Shown here: in pieces, positions 20,737-35,200 of the stretch
How positions within the stretch are numbered: the first letter of the stretch is position 1
Layout of the letters: each line of letters begins with the position of its first letter
DNA from: Acanthaster planci
Lineage: Eukaryota; Echinodermata; Asteroidea; Valvatida; Acanthasteridae
Assembly: GCF_001949145.1 (NCBI RefSeq)
Contig: NW_019091368.1
Span: 2,736,859-2,800,858, forward strand
Direction: 5' to 3'
DNA: 64,000 nt
Position numbers and translations under genes: made by a program
Notes under the pieces: model-generated
The model's input: only the letters and a program-made list of their open reading frames with translations
What the model was told of the DNA's origin: nothing
Databases searched by the model: none

Positions 20737-23032
20737 AGTACAAAATGAAAAGAGTATTTACAAAGCTATCAATCATAAGAATCTCATGATGTGCATTCCT
20801 ACGTCTTTCTCAGTGCAGGAGTCCTTAATCGTGCAACAAAACCTAATATTTGATATCGTCAGTTACGTTCCCGCAGGTAATTTTTAAATATCATTTGTCC
20901 TTTAATATCTTACAAAATGACTGTTAAAAAGTCAACCCCAAAATGCTGATTTTTTTTTCTTTCAAAGTCTTCAAAAGTAAAAGTTTGTAATCCCTTTTTA
21001 AGTACAGAAAATTGAGTCATTTGCCAAGACTGATCACGAAGTAATTGTTTTTTTAAGGTCTGTTTATATTTGACGCGTCTGTGTGAATCTGAAAGAAATT
21101 TGACATCAGGAAACCCCGGCTGTGAAATGTGCTCAAGTTCAAAAGTGTTCAACTTTTATGAATTTGTCATGTTTGCGTAAAACAAATCTCTGATGGTTCA
21201 CCCCCCACATACTGTTGGACTAGTGACTCAAAGACCCTCCTCAAATCCTGGTCAGTTTAATGTCCTATTTTTGTTGATTACTGCATTTACTAATACTATT
21301 ATTTCGATGCCCATTTGCTTAGAGTGATGCGTGGAGAAAAGAAGCTCAGTAGATCAAAAATACACATGTACATCAAAGTATTCACTGCTGAAATCATGTT
21401 TCTTTTTATGAAATAGAGCTTCAGTTAAATCACTCACTGTTTCTGCAACAGATACAAAACAACTCCCTTGCTAAACACCGTCTTGCATTTTAGTATTGTG
21501 CCCTGAATTTAAAACTTCCCCAAAAGAATGCCCACAAAGAAAACTTCAAAATAAGTTGAAGATAGTATTTACATATCACTAGAGAATGTACTCACAACCT
21601 CGAAACTGTATAGTCAGGATGGTCACATCGCCAGCACCTGATAGCCCAATGTCTGAAGTACCGTGTGAACAATCTTAGGGCAGGAAACGCAACATAAACA
21701 CATTAAACTGCACAAACACACAATCTCTCACACTTCAAAGTATGAGCTCTGGTCAAAAACACTCTGCATCTTCTTCAGTGACGCACTTCCGAAGAAGCCG
21801 GTTTGTTATTACAAGAACCGCCCTGCCTGGGGGGGTGTGTCTGGTGAGAAATATCCGCAACGCAGGCGTGAATCCTCCACATCTGCTTTCCTGTGGTTTG
21901 AGACCCCCTGGCAATCCAACAGCTGTCATCCGTCCGGTGCTGTTGCCCTTCCTGTCCCCAAGAGTGTAAAATGGAACACCTTGAGGTTAACACTAAATGG
22001 TCTGCTTCTCTGATTCTCAGATGCCTTTTCCGGTTCGGATCTAGGGTGAGATGAGCGCTGCTGTTTGAAGTTAATTTGCTAGGTTCAACAGCCTGAGGTT
22101 GATGATGCACAACGAACCTGGAAACACAAAGAATGACCCTTGAGGTGACCCATTTTCAAAGAGGATCTTATGTTGTGTCCACACTGATTTATGACACCTG
22201 GAAACCCAGCATGGCAAGCCAGACGTCTCGCTGGGTGAAGAGCCCAAGGTGGCGATCTCATCCAGGATGGCCTGGTCAGTTGGTCAGACATTCCAAGAAT
22301 CTCAAGTATCCTGATGATTCCCGGCTCAAAATAAACCTTGGCCTTTTTCAGCATGAGCTCGAAGGTAAGTTTTTGTGGAACACATCGATAGTAAGGAATC
22401 TGTGTGGAACGCTACCTCATGAATGCTCAATAGTCAATCATTTCTCTCAAGGAAACCAGAGTCTATGGCAGTCCATTCTACACCTGTGTTCTCATATGAG
22501 GACCTTCTGTCCTTCAGACTGTTCCCACAATGACCATTTTAACATTTTCAAAGGACAACATTCATCAATTCTCAAATGTTGCCAGATCCCACAAAACGGA
22601 ATATTGAATGCGCCCTTTTTGGTAATTTATAGTTCGCAATAGAAAGAGCCAAGTGAACTCTGTTTGATGTATTACTCTGGCAACATGACAGAAACAGACA
22701 TTATGATTACTGATTTCAAAGTGAAAGAGTCTTGTGGGATCCAAGACTACAGACCTCTATCGCAGGGCAACCATCTTGCTTTTCTGCCATTCAAAGCAAT
22801 GTAACCAAACTGAGGCTGGAAGGCAATACAGTTTGCTCCCTTTAATTAATATGTGAAGTTGTATTACTACTGCCGATGGATCTACAGGGAACAAGACAAA
22901 CATGGCAGCATTGTGATAAAGGTCTATATAGCCTTGAGACTTATTTTATGGGATCCAGTTGCCTGTGAGAAACAAAAATAAGTAGAACTTCAAGAGACCT
23001 ACCGTATCCCCCTGGCCTCTTCCGCCAAACTC

Positions 23033-23238
23033 TCACATGGCCAGGCCCCTGGATATCCTCCCGTTGAAGGGCTTGAGCGACTCCCGCAGTGAGCTGAGCA
23101 GTGACAAGTGCAGCAGGCTGTCCAGGTCATCCTCTCGCTGAGAGTCGCGTTTCAGCAGATCGCTGACCCGGCTGTACAGCTTGTTGAGCCACAGGAAGCA
23201 CGTCCGGCAATCGTCGCGGAACCGCGTACGAAAGAGGC
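23033..23238 (-). CDS. ARM/con80 gene last exon (residues 1227-1294)
   Basis: The acceptor is GTCCTTTAG. It encodes FRDDCRTCFLWLNKLYSRV and LDSLLHLSLLSSLRES, then the TGA at 23033-23035. It corresponds to the KCRLCYKQLK helix region of katanin p80. Confidence 0.88.
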
Positions 23239-26200
23239 CTAAAGGACGTGGGGAGGGGAAGAACAGGACAGGAAGGAAATCACCTGCACTTGATTGCCTG
23301 TAATGTGACCCAGCATGACAAAATGAAAGCAGCGTCGAATTCCACTCTTTCCTATTTGGAGGGTTCAAAGTCAAATACTGAAGTGGAGGTCAATTCTGGG
23401 GTTTTGTAAAATCATTGGAAAGAGTGACTCGTCTATTCAATTCCAAGCTTTTTTGCAGGATCAGATATTTAAAAACGTTATTTTCTCAGCAATTTTGATG
23501 ATACTATTACTCATGGCCGGTTAAAAATGTTGAAACAATGTCAGAATAATGCCACACTGTCACATTATACTTTTACCCTAAGTGTTCCATGTACACGTAC
23601 ATGCCACTGGAAAACTCTCTTTCTGCTGAATTCAAAAATATCAATATCTCTATTAGAAGCAGTTTGTTCTACATCCTTCACTATGCCTAAATAAACATGA
23701 GAAAAGTCCAGAAAATCAAAATGCATGGGTGCTTGTGTTTTGTAAGTGAAAAACTAATCTTTCAATAAATTCAGGCCCTTTTCCTGCCAAACACCCGCAA
23801 TTTCCGCTTGAGTAAATAGGCTCAACCAATCAGATCAAGGCTTTGTGACTGTAAGCTACTCCAGGGAGAGATTCTGAGTACAAAGGCACAGCTTGGGTAT
23901 GAAGTATTTTGCCAAAGACCTATCAAAGAGAGAAAAACCCTTTACCTCCTGAATGATGCTTCTCGATCTCGTGACCAAACTTCCTGATGAGGAGCTGAAC
24001 CAGCCCGACGCTGGCATCCATGATGGCTTCGTCCTTGGTGTAGAAGAGCCTGTCGATAATTGGCAATACTTGGGCGGTGAGGCTCAGGGTCCATTTGCTC
24101 CTTTACACAGCAGGAAAAAAAAAACTTCTGAATACATTTTGAGAAAATAGGACTAAATTTGAACAAACCTAGTCTGTTTGCAAGTAGAAAATGCTTTGGC
24201 ATATTCATGTTAACTGGTCCACTGTAATTTAGACAGCAGCTAACTTCTGGAGCAAGTCTCCCCAATTTATCATGTCCAATAACTGAAACCTGTACTTTGG
24301 TTAAGTTTCTGTTCATGCAGGTTTTTACATTCAATTAGAGCGTATTTTGTGTGGCCTTGTTTTCAAACATTGAATAAACCACTCCAAGTGTAAAGGGCTT
24401 CATTTTACATGAGGTGAAGTTTACTGGAAAGCCTGACGACACGGAAATGACGACTCGGAAATGGCCCCCAACCGATGATGAATGCAAGTGACCAAATCCA
24501 AGACAGGTGTGAGCGAGTGAAATTTATGGAACAGCCATTGGATATTCTTCCGCTGCCGTGATTCAGCGGTGGGAGAGCCAAAGAGACTGACCTCTGAACC
24601 AGATAAAACACAAGCAGGAAATGTGTTGCATCCCTGGGACACAAACTCTGGCTGCAACCTTGAGCTCACGCAGAAGGCTTCCCCACAGCAGATTAACATG
24701 ATTTTAGTTAACAGAGAGGAGGCGCTGCTGAAGAGGTTTTCGATAATGCGAGCTACATGCTCGTTCTGAGTTTGAAAGTGTCTGATAAATGCGCCAACAT
24801 ACAATGTACATCGCATCCTGTAACTTCATTCGGGAGTTTCTTTGAAATCTTGGCTTCCTCTCAGTCTCCTGGGCTCAGGCTCCGTCCCTGAAGTTGAAAC
24901 CACTTGAAAGCACAGACTGTTAAGACTTTATGAATTGGTCATTAGCACAGGGTTCAATGCAATGCAAGCAAAGCATGCTTTTTTATTTAACTTATACTCC
25001 AAAGGCAGCGTGAGAGATGAGGCAAACTCGAGTTTCATTTAACTAGCTAAAGAAGCATCCACCTTGACTTAAAAACAACATGAATGTAGGAAGACCTCAA
25101 GTCCATGACCAGTTGAGGAAACATCGGCTCTTGTCCAAGTCAGTTTCAGTCGCCTCCGCAGGAGCTGCTGAGAGATCCAAGTCTCAAAAGACGGTCAGCT
25201 AAACAAGGGAAGAATCGGGGTGACGTGCAGACCGTAAGAATTCATCTCATTCCAGTCGAGGCCTGCTGTCTTCAATTACAACGTACATCCTCTGGCCGTC
25301 AAAATCAGAAGCCTGAGGGTGAAAACAGACCAACCGGGTTTCCCTGTTCACTTCCCAAAACACCCAACAGAAAATGACGTCAAATGGATCTCGGCAGATT
25401 TTGTAAGGCCAGAGGAGTTTTCCGTACGTATCCGTATCCTAGTACAATACATGAATTTGCACACCCAGGACACACCATCTTTGATGGTACACTTGAAGGG
25501 CACATAGTTCTTCCAGGGCACTGCAATTAAACGTTACACAGTGAATGGAAACAGGAATTTGGGAAGAAGATTTCACACTTCAAAAGGGGTGTTCTTTTCC
25601 CACTTCGTGAAAAAGCATGAAAATGTTTTCCCACTTAGGTGGATCTCTTCAGTGCAACATTAATCAAAGATCTTCCACAAATCCACATCAATATAGGTGT
25701 AAGGCAAATTTCTAGTTGAAAGCAAGTACATTTCCTCTTGCTGCATTTTTACCCAATGCTGATCCCAAAGAAGGGAAACCCAAGCGTCAACTGTTCCCAA
25801 CATGACGCCAGCCCCGACCTCAATGCCAGCACTTGCTAAAAGGTCACGGGGCACACAATCACATTTACAACTGCCACGTAACCCGCTGACCTACATCTTA
25901 CCCTCACTCCAAGTTCCAACCACAGCTGATGGAAAATATCCCCCTCTCGCCACACGTCCACCGATGAATCAGCGAGAGGGATTTCCGACTTAACTAACCC
26001 TTTTTGAGCTGCTTGGACATGCACAGATTGCGAGCACACGCAACTGCCACGTAACCCGCTGACCTACATCTTTCCCTGCCTCCAAGTTCCGACCACAGGT
26101 GTAGGAGAGGCCCATCAGATGAAAAATATCCCCCTCTCACCACACGTCCACCGATGAATCGGCAAGAAGGATTTCCGACTTAAAGGTCCCTTCTTGAGCT

Positions 26201-29200
26201 GCTTGGACATGCACAGATTGTGAACACACACAGCAACAAAAACAGACACCGGTGGTTCAACAGTGTTCTTTTCCTCAGATAAGTTGCCAAAATAGAGGTT
26301 GAAGTCAAGCATGGCTTAGTCGGTATTACTGTACAACAGTGTTGCTTTACACCTAACGGGTAGGATAAGAGTAATTTACAGATCCCAAGACTTGGTACTC
26401 GTCACTGCAGAAGTGAAAGGAGGGGGAACAACAGGCTAATGTTACGATTAATTGGCACCTGAATGCCCAAATTCTCGCCTTCATTCTTGAACTGCCTGAG
26501 AATGCACATATGTGAAAAGGCAGTATCACCGATTTCAATATGTTGGAGTGCATGCTCCTGTGATGGTGCCCCCAACAGGACATACAGAGTACCAGCTGAA
26601 TGCCTTACACTCCGTCTCTCCTTCATATAAACCCTGCATTTCCTTTTACGGCCTCTTTGCACTATAACAGTACCAACTGGTCAGCCGTTGTTGACAGACT
26701 CCGAATATTGTTCTGAACTTCAACAGCAAGAAGTGTACCAGTAAGATGTTACCTCACAAAATATGTGACTCTTGCTCGAGAACCATCATGCAGAAATAAT
26801 CTCAACCACACGTGCTACAAGGAGACACCTCATTGGTTATGATAAGCTCCCCCTGACTATAAGGATTCTGTTTAACTCTATGGCAAGTGCCTGTAATGTA
26901 CGCACTCACAGTAATACTCAACTCTTTTTGTACTCGTACTCATGGAAATGAGCTCGACTACAACTCAGGCAAGTATGATCAAGGACCATAGTTGACCATA
27001 GTTCGACCAACTCCGATCGACCGCACATTAGTCGATGATTGTTGGACTAGTCTAGTCAAATATTCGCAACCAGCCTATCGAGGTTGGTCGTATCGTTGGT
27101 TGCCATAAATCATTCTACACTGTAACAGCACAGTGCAGTGAGGACCAGTTATAAGAAAAATGCTGGAAAAACAGTATGTCATGAGTAAACAACCATTTTC
27201 ACTTCTATTTTTGCTATTTTGTCCTTCCTGAGGCTAACTTTTCTCCCCTTTGGCCTAATGACCTGACAATGCTGACTGGGGTCGCTGGCACTTTAACTTT
27301 ACTGCACATGCACTAGGTATGTACGTCTGATCCAACCACTAGTTAACTAGTGGTCCTTGAATGCACTTACCCTACAGTGTTGAAGAACTCATACTTGAAA
27401 ATTTCTCCCGTACTCACACTCAAATTGTACTCACAAAATGCAGTTATGCTTCCGTTTCCTATTGTTCCTGTAATATAACACTCTCCCATAAGATGGCCAC
27501 AGGCATGTGACAACTGAGGACAATAGACTGACCACTGAGGACAGGGACACATCCTCTGTTCTCTTTGAGTTCTGTCCACGGTGGTCAAGTCAAATGCGAA
27601 TTCTGATCTTAGGTAAAATGATGCGTTACTTACTCTTCCGTCGCCAAGACGTTGAGGATGCTAGTCCAGGCCGGGTAGTCATTCTCCATCTCATCCAGGG
27701 TGGTGCCCAGGCTGGACTTACGGGTCCCTTCTAGCTCCCGCACTGCCGGCACGATGGAGTAAGGCGAGACCAGCTGCTTGGTGAGATGGTCGAAGGTCAC
27801 CAGCGCCTCCACGCACTGCTTGTTGACCCAGAGGGTGCAGACGGTGTAAGTTGCCTGGCAAATGAGACGACGTGTTCAGTGCATAAAAAATTGCCTCTAC
27901 ACCAGCAAACAGCTAAGGGCAAAGAAACTCTGCAAGCCTCTACACCAGCAAACAGGTAAGGGCAAAGGAACTCTGCAAGCCTCTACACCAGCAAACAGCT
28001 AAGGGCAAAGAAACTCTGCAAGCCTCTACACCAGCAAACAGCTAAGGGCAAAGGAACTCTGCAAGCAGTGTTTGAGCGTGTAATGAGATGGAGAGGAGCA
28101 CTTCTTGGTGTATCAGCATAACTAAAACAATGCTATCGAAAACAACGCTGTAATTTAGGAATGTCTTTACTGTCACTGCGATTTGCCACCGACTGACTGC
28201 TGTTTTCACAAAGAGAAGGTCTGTCCAAATAATCCCATGTAATGACCATTATCTGGCCAGCCTATTTGGAACAAGATGTTAAAAGACAAAGACTGGCACT
28301 GACATTTCATAATCGCTTTCATTTTAGCTAGCCTGTGTATTAAATATACACTGCACACATTGTGCAGGTCAGCCAATTACATTAAGTATGAAAATTACAT
28401 CACAGGCAACTTAATGGAGTAGACAGCATAAGTGAATGAAGCAACAACAGCTTACCTCTGTACTGTTGTCCTCGGGAACTTGGACTTTGTTTGCCTTCTT
28501 GAAATCTGCATAGTGGCCCTTCCTTGATATCCTCTCATACAGAGTCGGCTTCAGCTCTGCCTTGCTCATGTAGACCTCCTCGTAGAAATGCTCAGTGGGG
28601 AACGACTCCTGAGCGTTTGCTGTGGGACCCTCCTCGTCGTCGCCCGTGACCACACCGGAGTCGCAGGAGACGTTCATGCCCGTCTTGCCAAATGCCAGCA
28701 GGCTCATGCCCCTCTTGCTGCCCCGTGATGATAACCTGGTGACGGGGGCATGGTGCCCATCCGAACCGAGCACACCGTCCACCTCTGGTGGGAAGGAGCT
28801 CATCAGGCTCTTGCGAACGTCGGCACTGGAGCGGTAGTACCATGTCCGGCGGGGCTTTGGGGGTGGTGAACAGTTCTGGGTCTTGCGCTCAGAGAACCGG
28901 TGCATGAAGTTGAGCTTGCGCTGCTTGGGGATGGTGTGGCAAGAGGTGGACACGTCGGCCTCAGAGTTCGGGGGAGTGTCCTGCGTACTCGTCACTGTGT
29001 CCAGGGAATCTGTATCGGCCGACTCCATGTCCTCGGTCAGCGCCTCTAGATCGTTCCATTCAGCAAGAGACAGGGAGGCGGAGCTTATGGAGCTGGTTGG
29101 GCTGCTGGTGAGGGAAGAATGAAATAAGCAAGGTGTATTACGAAGCGTTGCGAATGCCTTGGCGAATGCCTGCTGGGTGGCTTGCTGTGCACTGGAGACA

Positions 29201-32200
29201 CTCCTATTATGCTCGTCCACCGGCTCACCATCCATCGATGACTCTTCATTGCTGAACTTGTATGAATCGCCCATTGTTGTGTCGCTGTCCAAGAAGACGT
29301 CGTCCGTTTCACTAGAATCCAGCGAAACCCCCGGCAGAGTGAACGTTCCATAAGGGCCGCTCACCACTGGTTTGATAGGGTCCCTGCCAATGACGCTGTT
29401 CTCGTAAATGCCAAAACTGCTGAGGATGTCATCTGCCAGGCTCCTGTTCTCTAGATATTGATCTATAGGGAGTAAGTCAGAATCAAGGCTGAAGGGATCC
29501 CCCAGAAAGCTGTTAGAATCCAAGCTTTCTTTCTCATTTTCCTCTGTGGTATCTCCAGTGAGAGTCTTTTCAGAAGTTGAACACTCTCTGATGTGCTCCT
29601 TCTCCTCGTTTCCTTTATTCTCCAGCTCTTCTTTGTTCAAATCATCATAGAGTACCTCATTGTCGATGAGCCTTTTGTCAGACTCCCTCTTGCCCGACCA
29701 GATGAGCCCCTCAACAAGGTCAATCTCAGAATACTCGGTGACATTTTTCTCATCATCGCTGTTGGACTCTTCATTGCTTTTATCCTCTTCGCCAAACTTG
29801 GTGCAAGGGGGCGGCTCGGACGTGGGCCGTATCTTTGTCTTGGGAGGGCTGCAGCAATATTCAGCCGACAGGCGATTCTTGACAGCAGAGTCTGTGTCCT
29901 GCACCTGCCAGTCTGGCTGGTGGAAGTCACGGCGGAAGCCCGGCACGGTGGCAAAGCGGCTCCTAGATGGGCTCCTCTCGGCCCTTATCTCGCACCTCAC
30001 TGGTAGGCTGAAGCAGGGACCCTCCAAGTGTTGCTTGGCTGTTAAGGGACGGGGGCCGATGCCCTGACTGATGACGGGCTCCTGGAGATCCACTGTTTCG
30101 TCGCTGCTGCTGCTCTTAAGCGAACCCGAGCCCATCTCGTCAAAGTCCCGCTCCAGCTTGGCCAGGTCGCAGCAGATGCTGGAGAACAGCCCCTCCCCAA
30201 GGATGTGCTGCCACATCTGCAAGTAGTCCTCTTCCATCTCAAAATTAGGAAAGGACAGCTTCTTGTCCTCCCTGTTTCCCAGCCGGCCCTTGAATGCTCT
30301 GCTCTTCTGATCGCCGTCCAGAAACACCCCCTCTCTTTCATGGTCGTGCCAGACTGTTTCGCCACCGCATACGGTGTGTCTCTTGGGCTCCTCGGGACTG
30401 TCGTCGGAATCCGAATCGGAGCACTGGTATTCCACCCGCGTGTCCAGATCGTAGGAGAATGTAACGCGACGTTGTGGGCAGGCCATACGTGGTGACTCTG
30501 GGCTCTTCAGTATACTGTGTTTCCGCTCTGATGAGCTTGGACTGGCATCTTCAGAACTAGAACCATGCACAAAGAAACAGAACCCCGAAATACAAAAACA
30601 CCTCATCATACTTGGAAGTTCATTCTGCTACAAAGTAACATATCGCATCATGCTTGACTTTACAAATATGCCACCAAAGCAGTTGCACCTTGATTTCTCA
30701 CATACAATGCACTACCACACGTCATGTGAAAAAAGATCGGCATGCTAGTACAATGAATTCATATCAACTACTAATTTTTTTTTAATTAAGCATGCCTTTA
30801 AAAATAATGAAAGTAAAATATTACAAGTTGGATCAGTTCAAAAACAAAGTAATTCGTCCTCCACTTAAAATACATGTACATGTACCGGTATACTGCACGA
30901 CTGTAACAGTTTTCTGCTCAGCAAAGGGGCTCATAAAAGCAGGGTTTCTTCCAATTTAGGAGGGAAAAACATTCAAGAATACTACCATTTCAACTCAAAC
31001 AAATGTTATTTAAAGACATCCACACTTTGAGGAATTCCTGATGGAATGCAGTTCACATCAAGTCCTTCCTTTTGAGGATACAAATGTATGTCACATAACT
31101 CACCTTCAAAAAAATCAACGTCCAACTCTGCTAAAACCAACAAAATCTTGAAATGCTAAGATTTCAAACCAGCTACAAATTACTAGACATAAATCAAAAA
31201 TTCAATAAAAGTGCTAGTTTCTGAACTGAAGTGCTTGTTTCTGAACTGAAGTGCTTGTTTCTGAACTGAAGTGCTTGTTTCTGAACTGAAGTTGGCCTGT
31301 AAGTCCAGGGGTGCAGGGGCCTGAACACTTTCTCTGATATAGATGCACTGCATTTTGTTTATGTGCCAAGCCTTTAGGGGCTTTTCCAGTCATGTCTTGC
31401 GATCATTTTGACACCAATTTTGTGAAAACTAACCGAGTGTTCTCAAGAAAAAATTTATATGAGACAGGTCAGTCAAAAGTCAACCTTTTCCCAATGATGA
31501 CCAAAACAACAAAACCCTACATGCAGGTTGCATAAATTGACACTTCATAGATGTACCCAAATGCCAAATTTTCGAAAAGAATGGGCATGGGACAGCTGAG
31601 TTTAAAGGAGGGGGATCCCCCCGCTGTGAAATGCACTGAAAAAGCCTGGCTCTTTTGGATCACTAGCATCCACTCAAAACTTCACATCTGTCAATCCAAT
31701 TCATTGTGTGTTTGTGTAAAAAATGACAGTTTTGACAAAATCCAACAAGATCGAGTACTTGTGCACTGACACATGCTGTCCCAAAGCTCCCTGGACCCAC
31801 GTAAACCCGATTGAAGCAGTCGACTCAAGATGGGCTCTGACAGGATACAAGGCCAGCAGGAAGGAAATAATTTGGCCAACCTTATAAAAACAGGATATCC
31901 AGAGGAAGTGTTGGTTGCGGATTTGAGATGCTCGGGAAGGCATTTACAATTAACACCTTTGTTTTTGTTTTTTTTGGTGTGCTTGACATTAATTATGTGT
32001 ATAACATACATAATAAAATACATCTTGAAAATGTGCTTGACATTGATACGCAGTATGATTAACGTTGACTGGGTCCATCCCTGCAAAACCAAACTAAGTT
32101 TTCCTTTTCAGAAAAGGCAGATGTGGGACAGGAGAGTGACACTGGCCAGTTTCATGGTCAGTTTAATGGTCAACAGAAGAGTTTTGCTACCTCAAGAAGA

Positions 32201-35200
32201 AACAAAAATGGACTAATCTTTAGTGCATTTTATTGCAAACAGATGGCAAGGTTTGGGAGCGAATGGAGATTATGATTAACCCTAACAACGCTGAACTCAA
32301 CAATATCCAACGGTGGTCACTTTCTGTTTGATTTTGTTGATGAATAGTGAACAAAAAGGCCTTTTGTTCCAGCTGTTGGATTCTGTCTGGTTCGGCAGAC
32401 TTCAAACTTTCGGAGCTGTTGGATGTTGTCAGATAAAGCAGAGGTAGGCGCATAATCAGGGTAGGGGTTTTATGTTTACAACAGGAATTGTGCAACACTC
32501 AGCCCAACCTTGCTTGATTTAAATGCAAGGATAATGGCGCTGCAGAGCTCAGGTCTGGGACTGTACCAGGCTTTGTTGGACCAAACCCCACAGTACATGT
32601 ATAATGTACAGAGACTGACACCCCATACATGTATTTGCTCCAACACAACTGTAAGGCCTATTGTACACGGACAAGCGGTAACGGAAAGCGACAGGGTGCC
32701 GCTTGCTATGAAAAGAATGGTGGTGCCCCACATGAAGGATCCAAGGTATAACGAGGGACTGCTGAAAGCACTATTACCAACAACCTGCATTCACTTTTCA
32801 TTCTACTGACCAAAAGAGATAACATGTACATTGTACAAGTTTACTTTGCAGAACTCCAAATAACACCCCCCCCGGGCAAAGCCTACCACATCACAGGAAC
32901 TGCAACTGTCAAGTCATATCCACAGGTGCAGCAAAATACCGCTGGGGGGAGGGGATACACGTTTCCATGGCACACAGAGTTCACTTCAGAGTGTTTTCCC
33001 CACAAAATATCAGATTCTGACATTTACTAATCACAAGCCCACATTTTGTCCCTCGGCCCATGAACGGAAACCAGAACAGAGTGCGGTCTGATGGGTCAGG
33101 GACAAATCAGATAAACTTTTTTTGTTAACAGTTTGGAAAACCCTCCCCAGTTGCCCTTTGCGTGAACCGAAGGGTCCTTTTCCCCTGCCCACCCCAGCCT
33201 TTAGTAACTGCTCCCTTGATGCCAGGTGGGATGACAGGTACGATGACATCAGAGGAGAATACAAGTAAGGATTAATATTCAATGACTGCGCTCAAACTAC
33301 CTGTAAATCAAGCCCCCAAAATATTATTCACTTCCAGCAGCTGTCATGTGCACCTGTGAGAAATCTAACCTACGAGCACCTGCCTTACATTGTATTCATT
33401 TCCAAATAAGTCCATGAGACCGTGTAGTGTTGGGGTGGGAGAATAACAGGCAGGGTAGGTTAGGGGCAGTGCAGTGACTGAGGGATAGAGCGGATGGCGT
33501 ATGCAGTACAATATTGTACAGGTACATGTACGTTTGCATACAAAACGGGAAACCTTTTTAGCAATACAAATCATTGTGTTCATGACTTTCCACAACAACA
33601 GCATCCGACATGTATTCACAGCTGTTAATTTTATGGATCTCATTTCTAACAAACCCTATTTTTTGGCTCCGACGAGGGACAAAAATCCTTTCCTTTACAT
33701 CTATGCTGCCAACCCTGTCTGGAGCTCTACCGAGACAAAAACTTTTTTATGCTGTCAACCATGTCTGAAAATAAACTGAGAAAAAAATTTTTATTTTATG
33801 CCGCCTGCCCGGTCCGGAAAGCAAATTTTTTAACCTGCCTTTTCCCCCGACCAAACAACCCTCCCTAAAAGTAAAAAAAAATTACATCCGTAGAATTGTC
33901 TATGGATGCCCTCAAGAGAACGCACGGCAAGCAAGCCCTCAAGCACACCTGTCAGATATTGAGGTCATACCTAACGAGACTGCTCATTGGCCGCAACATG
34001 CAGTCTCAGTGTAGCACATTTGAAAATTTGCTTAGGGAAAGTGTTGACGGAAAGCAAATTTTCAAATGTGCTACCCACAGCAGTTTTTTTATTGCCCGAT
34101 CACAACGTTTGTCCGCTCTCAGTGTAGAAAGTCCAATAGGATGGCAGTGTTGGATAAATTGGACTGCACAAAGGTCTCTTACCACCCATCAGAGAAAATG
34201 GCCCAAGATGGGCTGATAATCCCGCCCCAGTGTGTGTAACTGTCCTACTCTTCGATGTCCTGGTATAGCAGATCATGGCGCCCCCAACTTTTGTATTTTT
34301 ACCTTTTTACTTTTTTCCTCAAGACAGAGAGCAGTTCCTCCAGGAAAATAAGTGTTTCTCAATATCTATTTTTATATGAAAACAAGGAACCAGCTGTCAT
34401 TCCATGTATTGTGCCTAGCCTGCTCAGGAAGCAGCAGTTGTGTGCTAAGATGATCTCCCTCCCCCCGGCACTGGGGACTTGCGCTATGACTGGAAGCCTT
34501 CAGAGTCATTCTGACCTCAGACTCTATTGAGAACAGAGCACTGACCACCACACCGAGCTGAACCAGTGTCCATCTGTCTTTCAAGTTACGCACTAATGCG
34601 CTTCCCCAAGATAACCCGGTTGGGTAACCCCCTGGGTAGAATGTGGGGTTTACCTCGAGATCGTGGAGTGGTACCCGAAACACGCCATGACGCGGTAGAA
34701 CTCTGTCTGGATCTCCGTGTGGTCCTGGTGTGTGGTGCCAGCCCTATCTAGCAGCACCAGGCCGTTTTCCTTGATGTAATCCGTGACTGCCATGGACATC
34801 ATGACCAGCTTCTCGGTCTCCTCTTCGGCGTAACCTGGGTCGGGAGGACATATGTTGCTAAAAAACTTCAGCAATACTCACTTAATACAACTCTTTAACC
34901 ATATCCTGCCGGGGAGCCCGTTTTGGGGTACCTTGGGTTTGTACGCATAGCCGGGGTACCCAAAATCGGGCAAAAGAGCTTGGGCCTTTTAACAAAAGAC
35001 CGTACTCGGAACAAGAGACAGACCTGCTGGGAATTGCCAACATTTTTTTCATTGTCAATAGTGGAGGAAGTCCGTCATTGTTCTGAAAGATTACACCACT
35101 GTTTGTGGCATTCAGTGCAAGTGGGTTACCAGCACTCCAGAAATGAGTGATACAATACCGCTGCATGAAAACAAAAGAAACTTGTGGAACACCACACAAT

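Larger units (their letters stand above)
14641..23032. other. Intergenic and probable 3' UTR sequence between convergent genes
   Basis: TMEM209 (plus) and the ARM/con80 gene (minus) converge here. I see no supported protein gene. The part next to 23033 is presumably 3' UTR of the minus-strand gene; a candidate minus AATAAA lies at 19339-19344. The stretch holds an inverted pair at 15501-15748, a tRNA-like SINE fragment near 17480 and an isolated exon-like segment at 20650-20736. Confidence 0.4.

Noticed and set aside
22133-22642. 169-codon plus-strand open frame near the end of the ARM/con80 gene
   Set aside because: Its composition looks noncoding (many Ser, Trp, His, Cys), no motif is seen, and it lies in the probable 3' UTR of the opposite strand.
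28411-30609. Treating the 732-codon minus-strand frame as an intronless gene
   Set aside because: Its N-terminal residues (through VHG) read through an acceptor (GGTTCTAG) and its end through a donor (GTAAGC). Phases on both sides join flanking exons, so it is one exon of an 11-exon gene.
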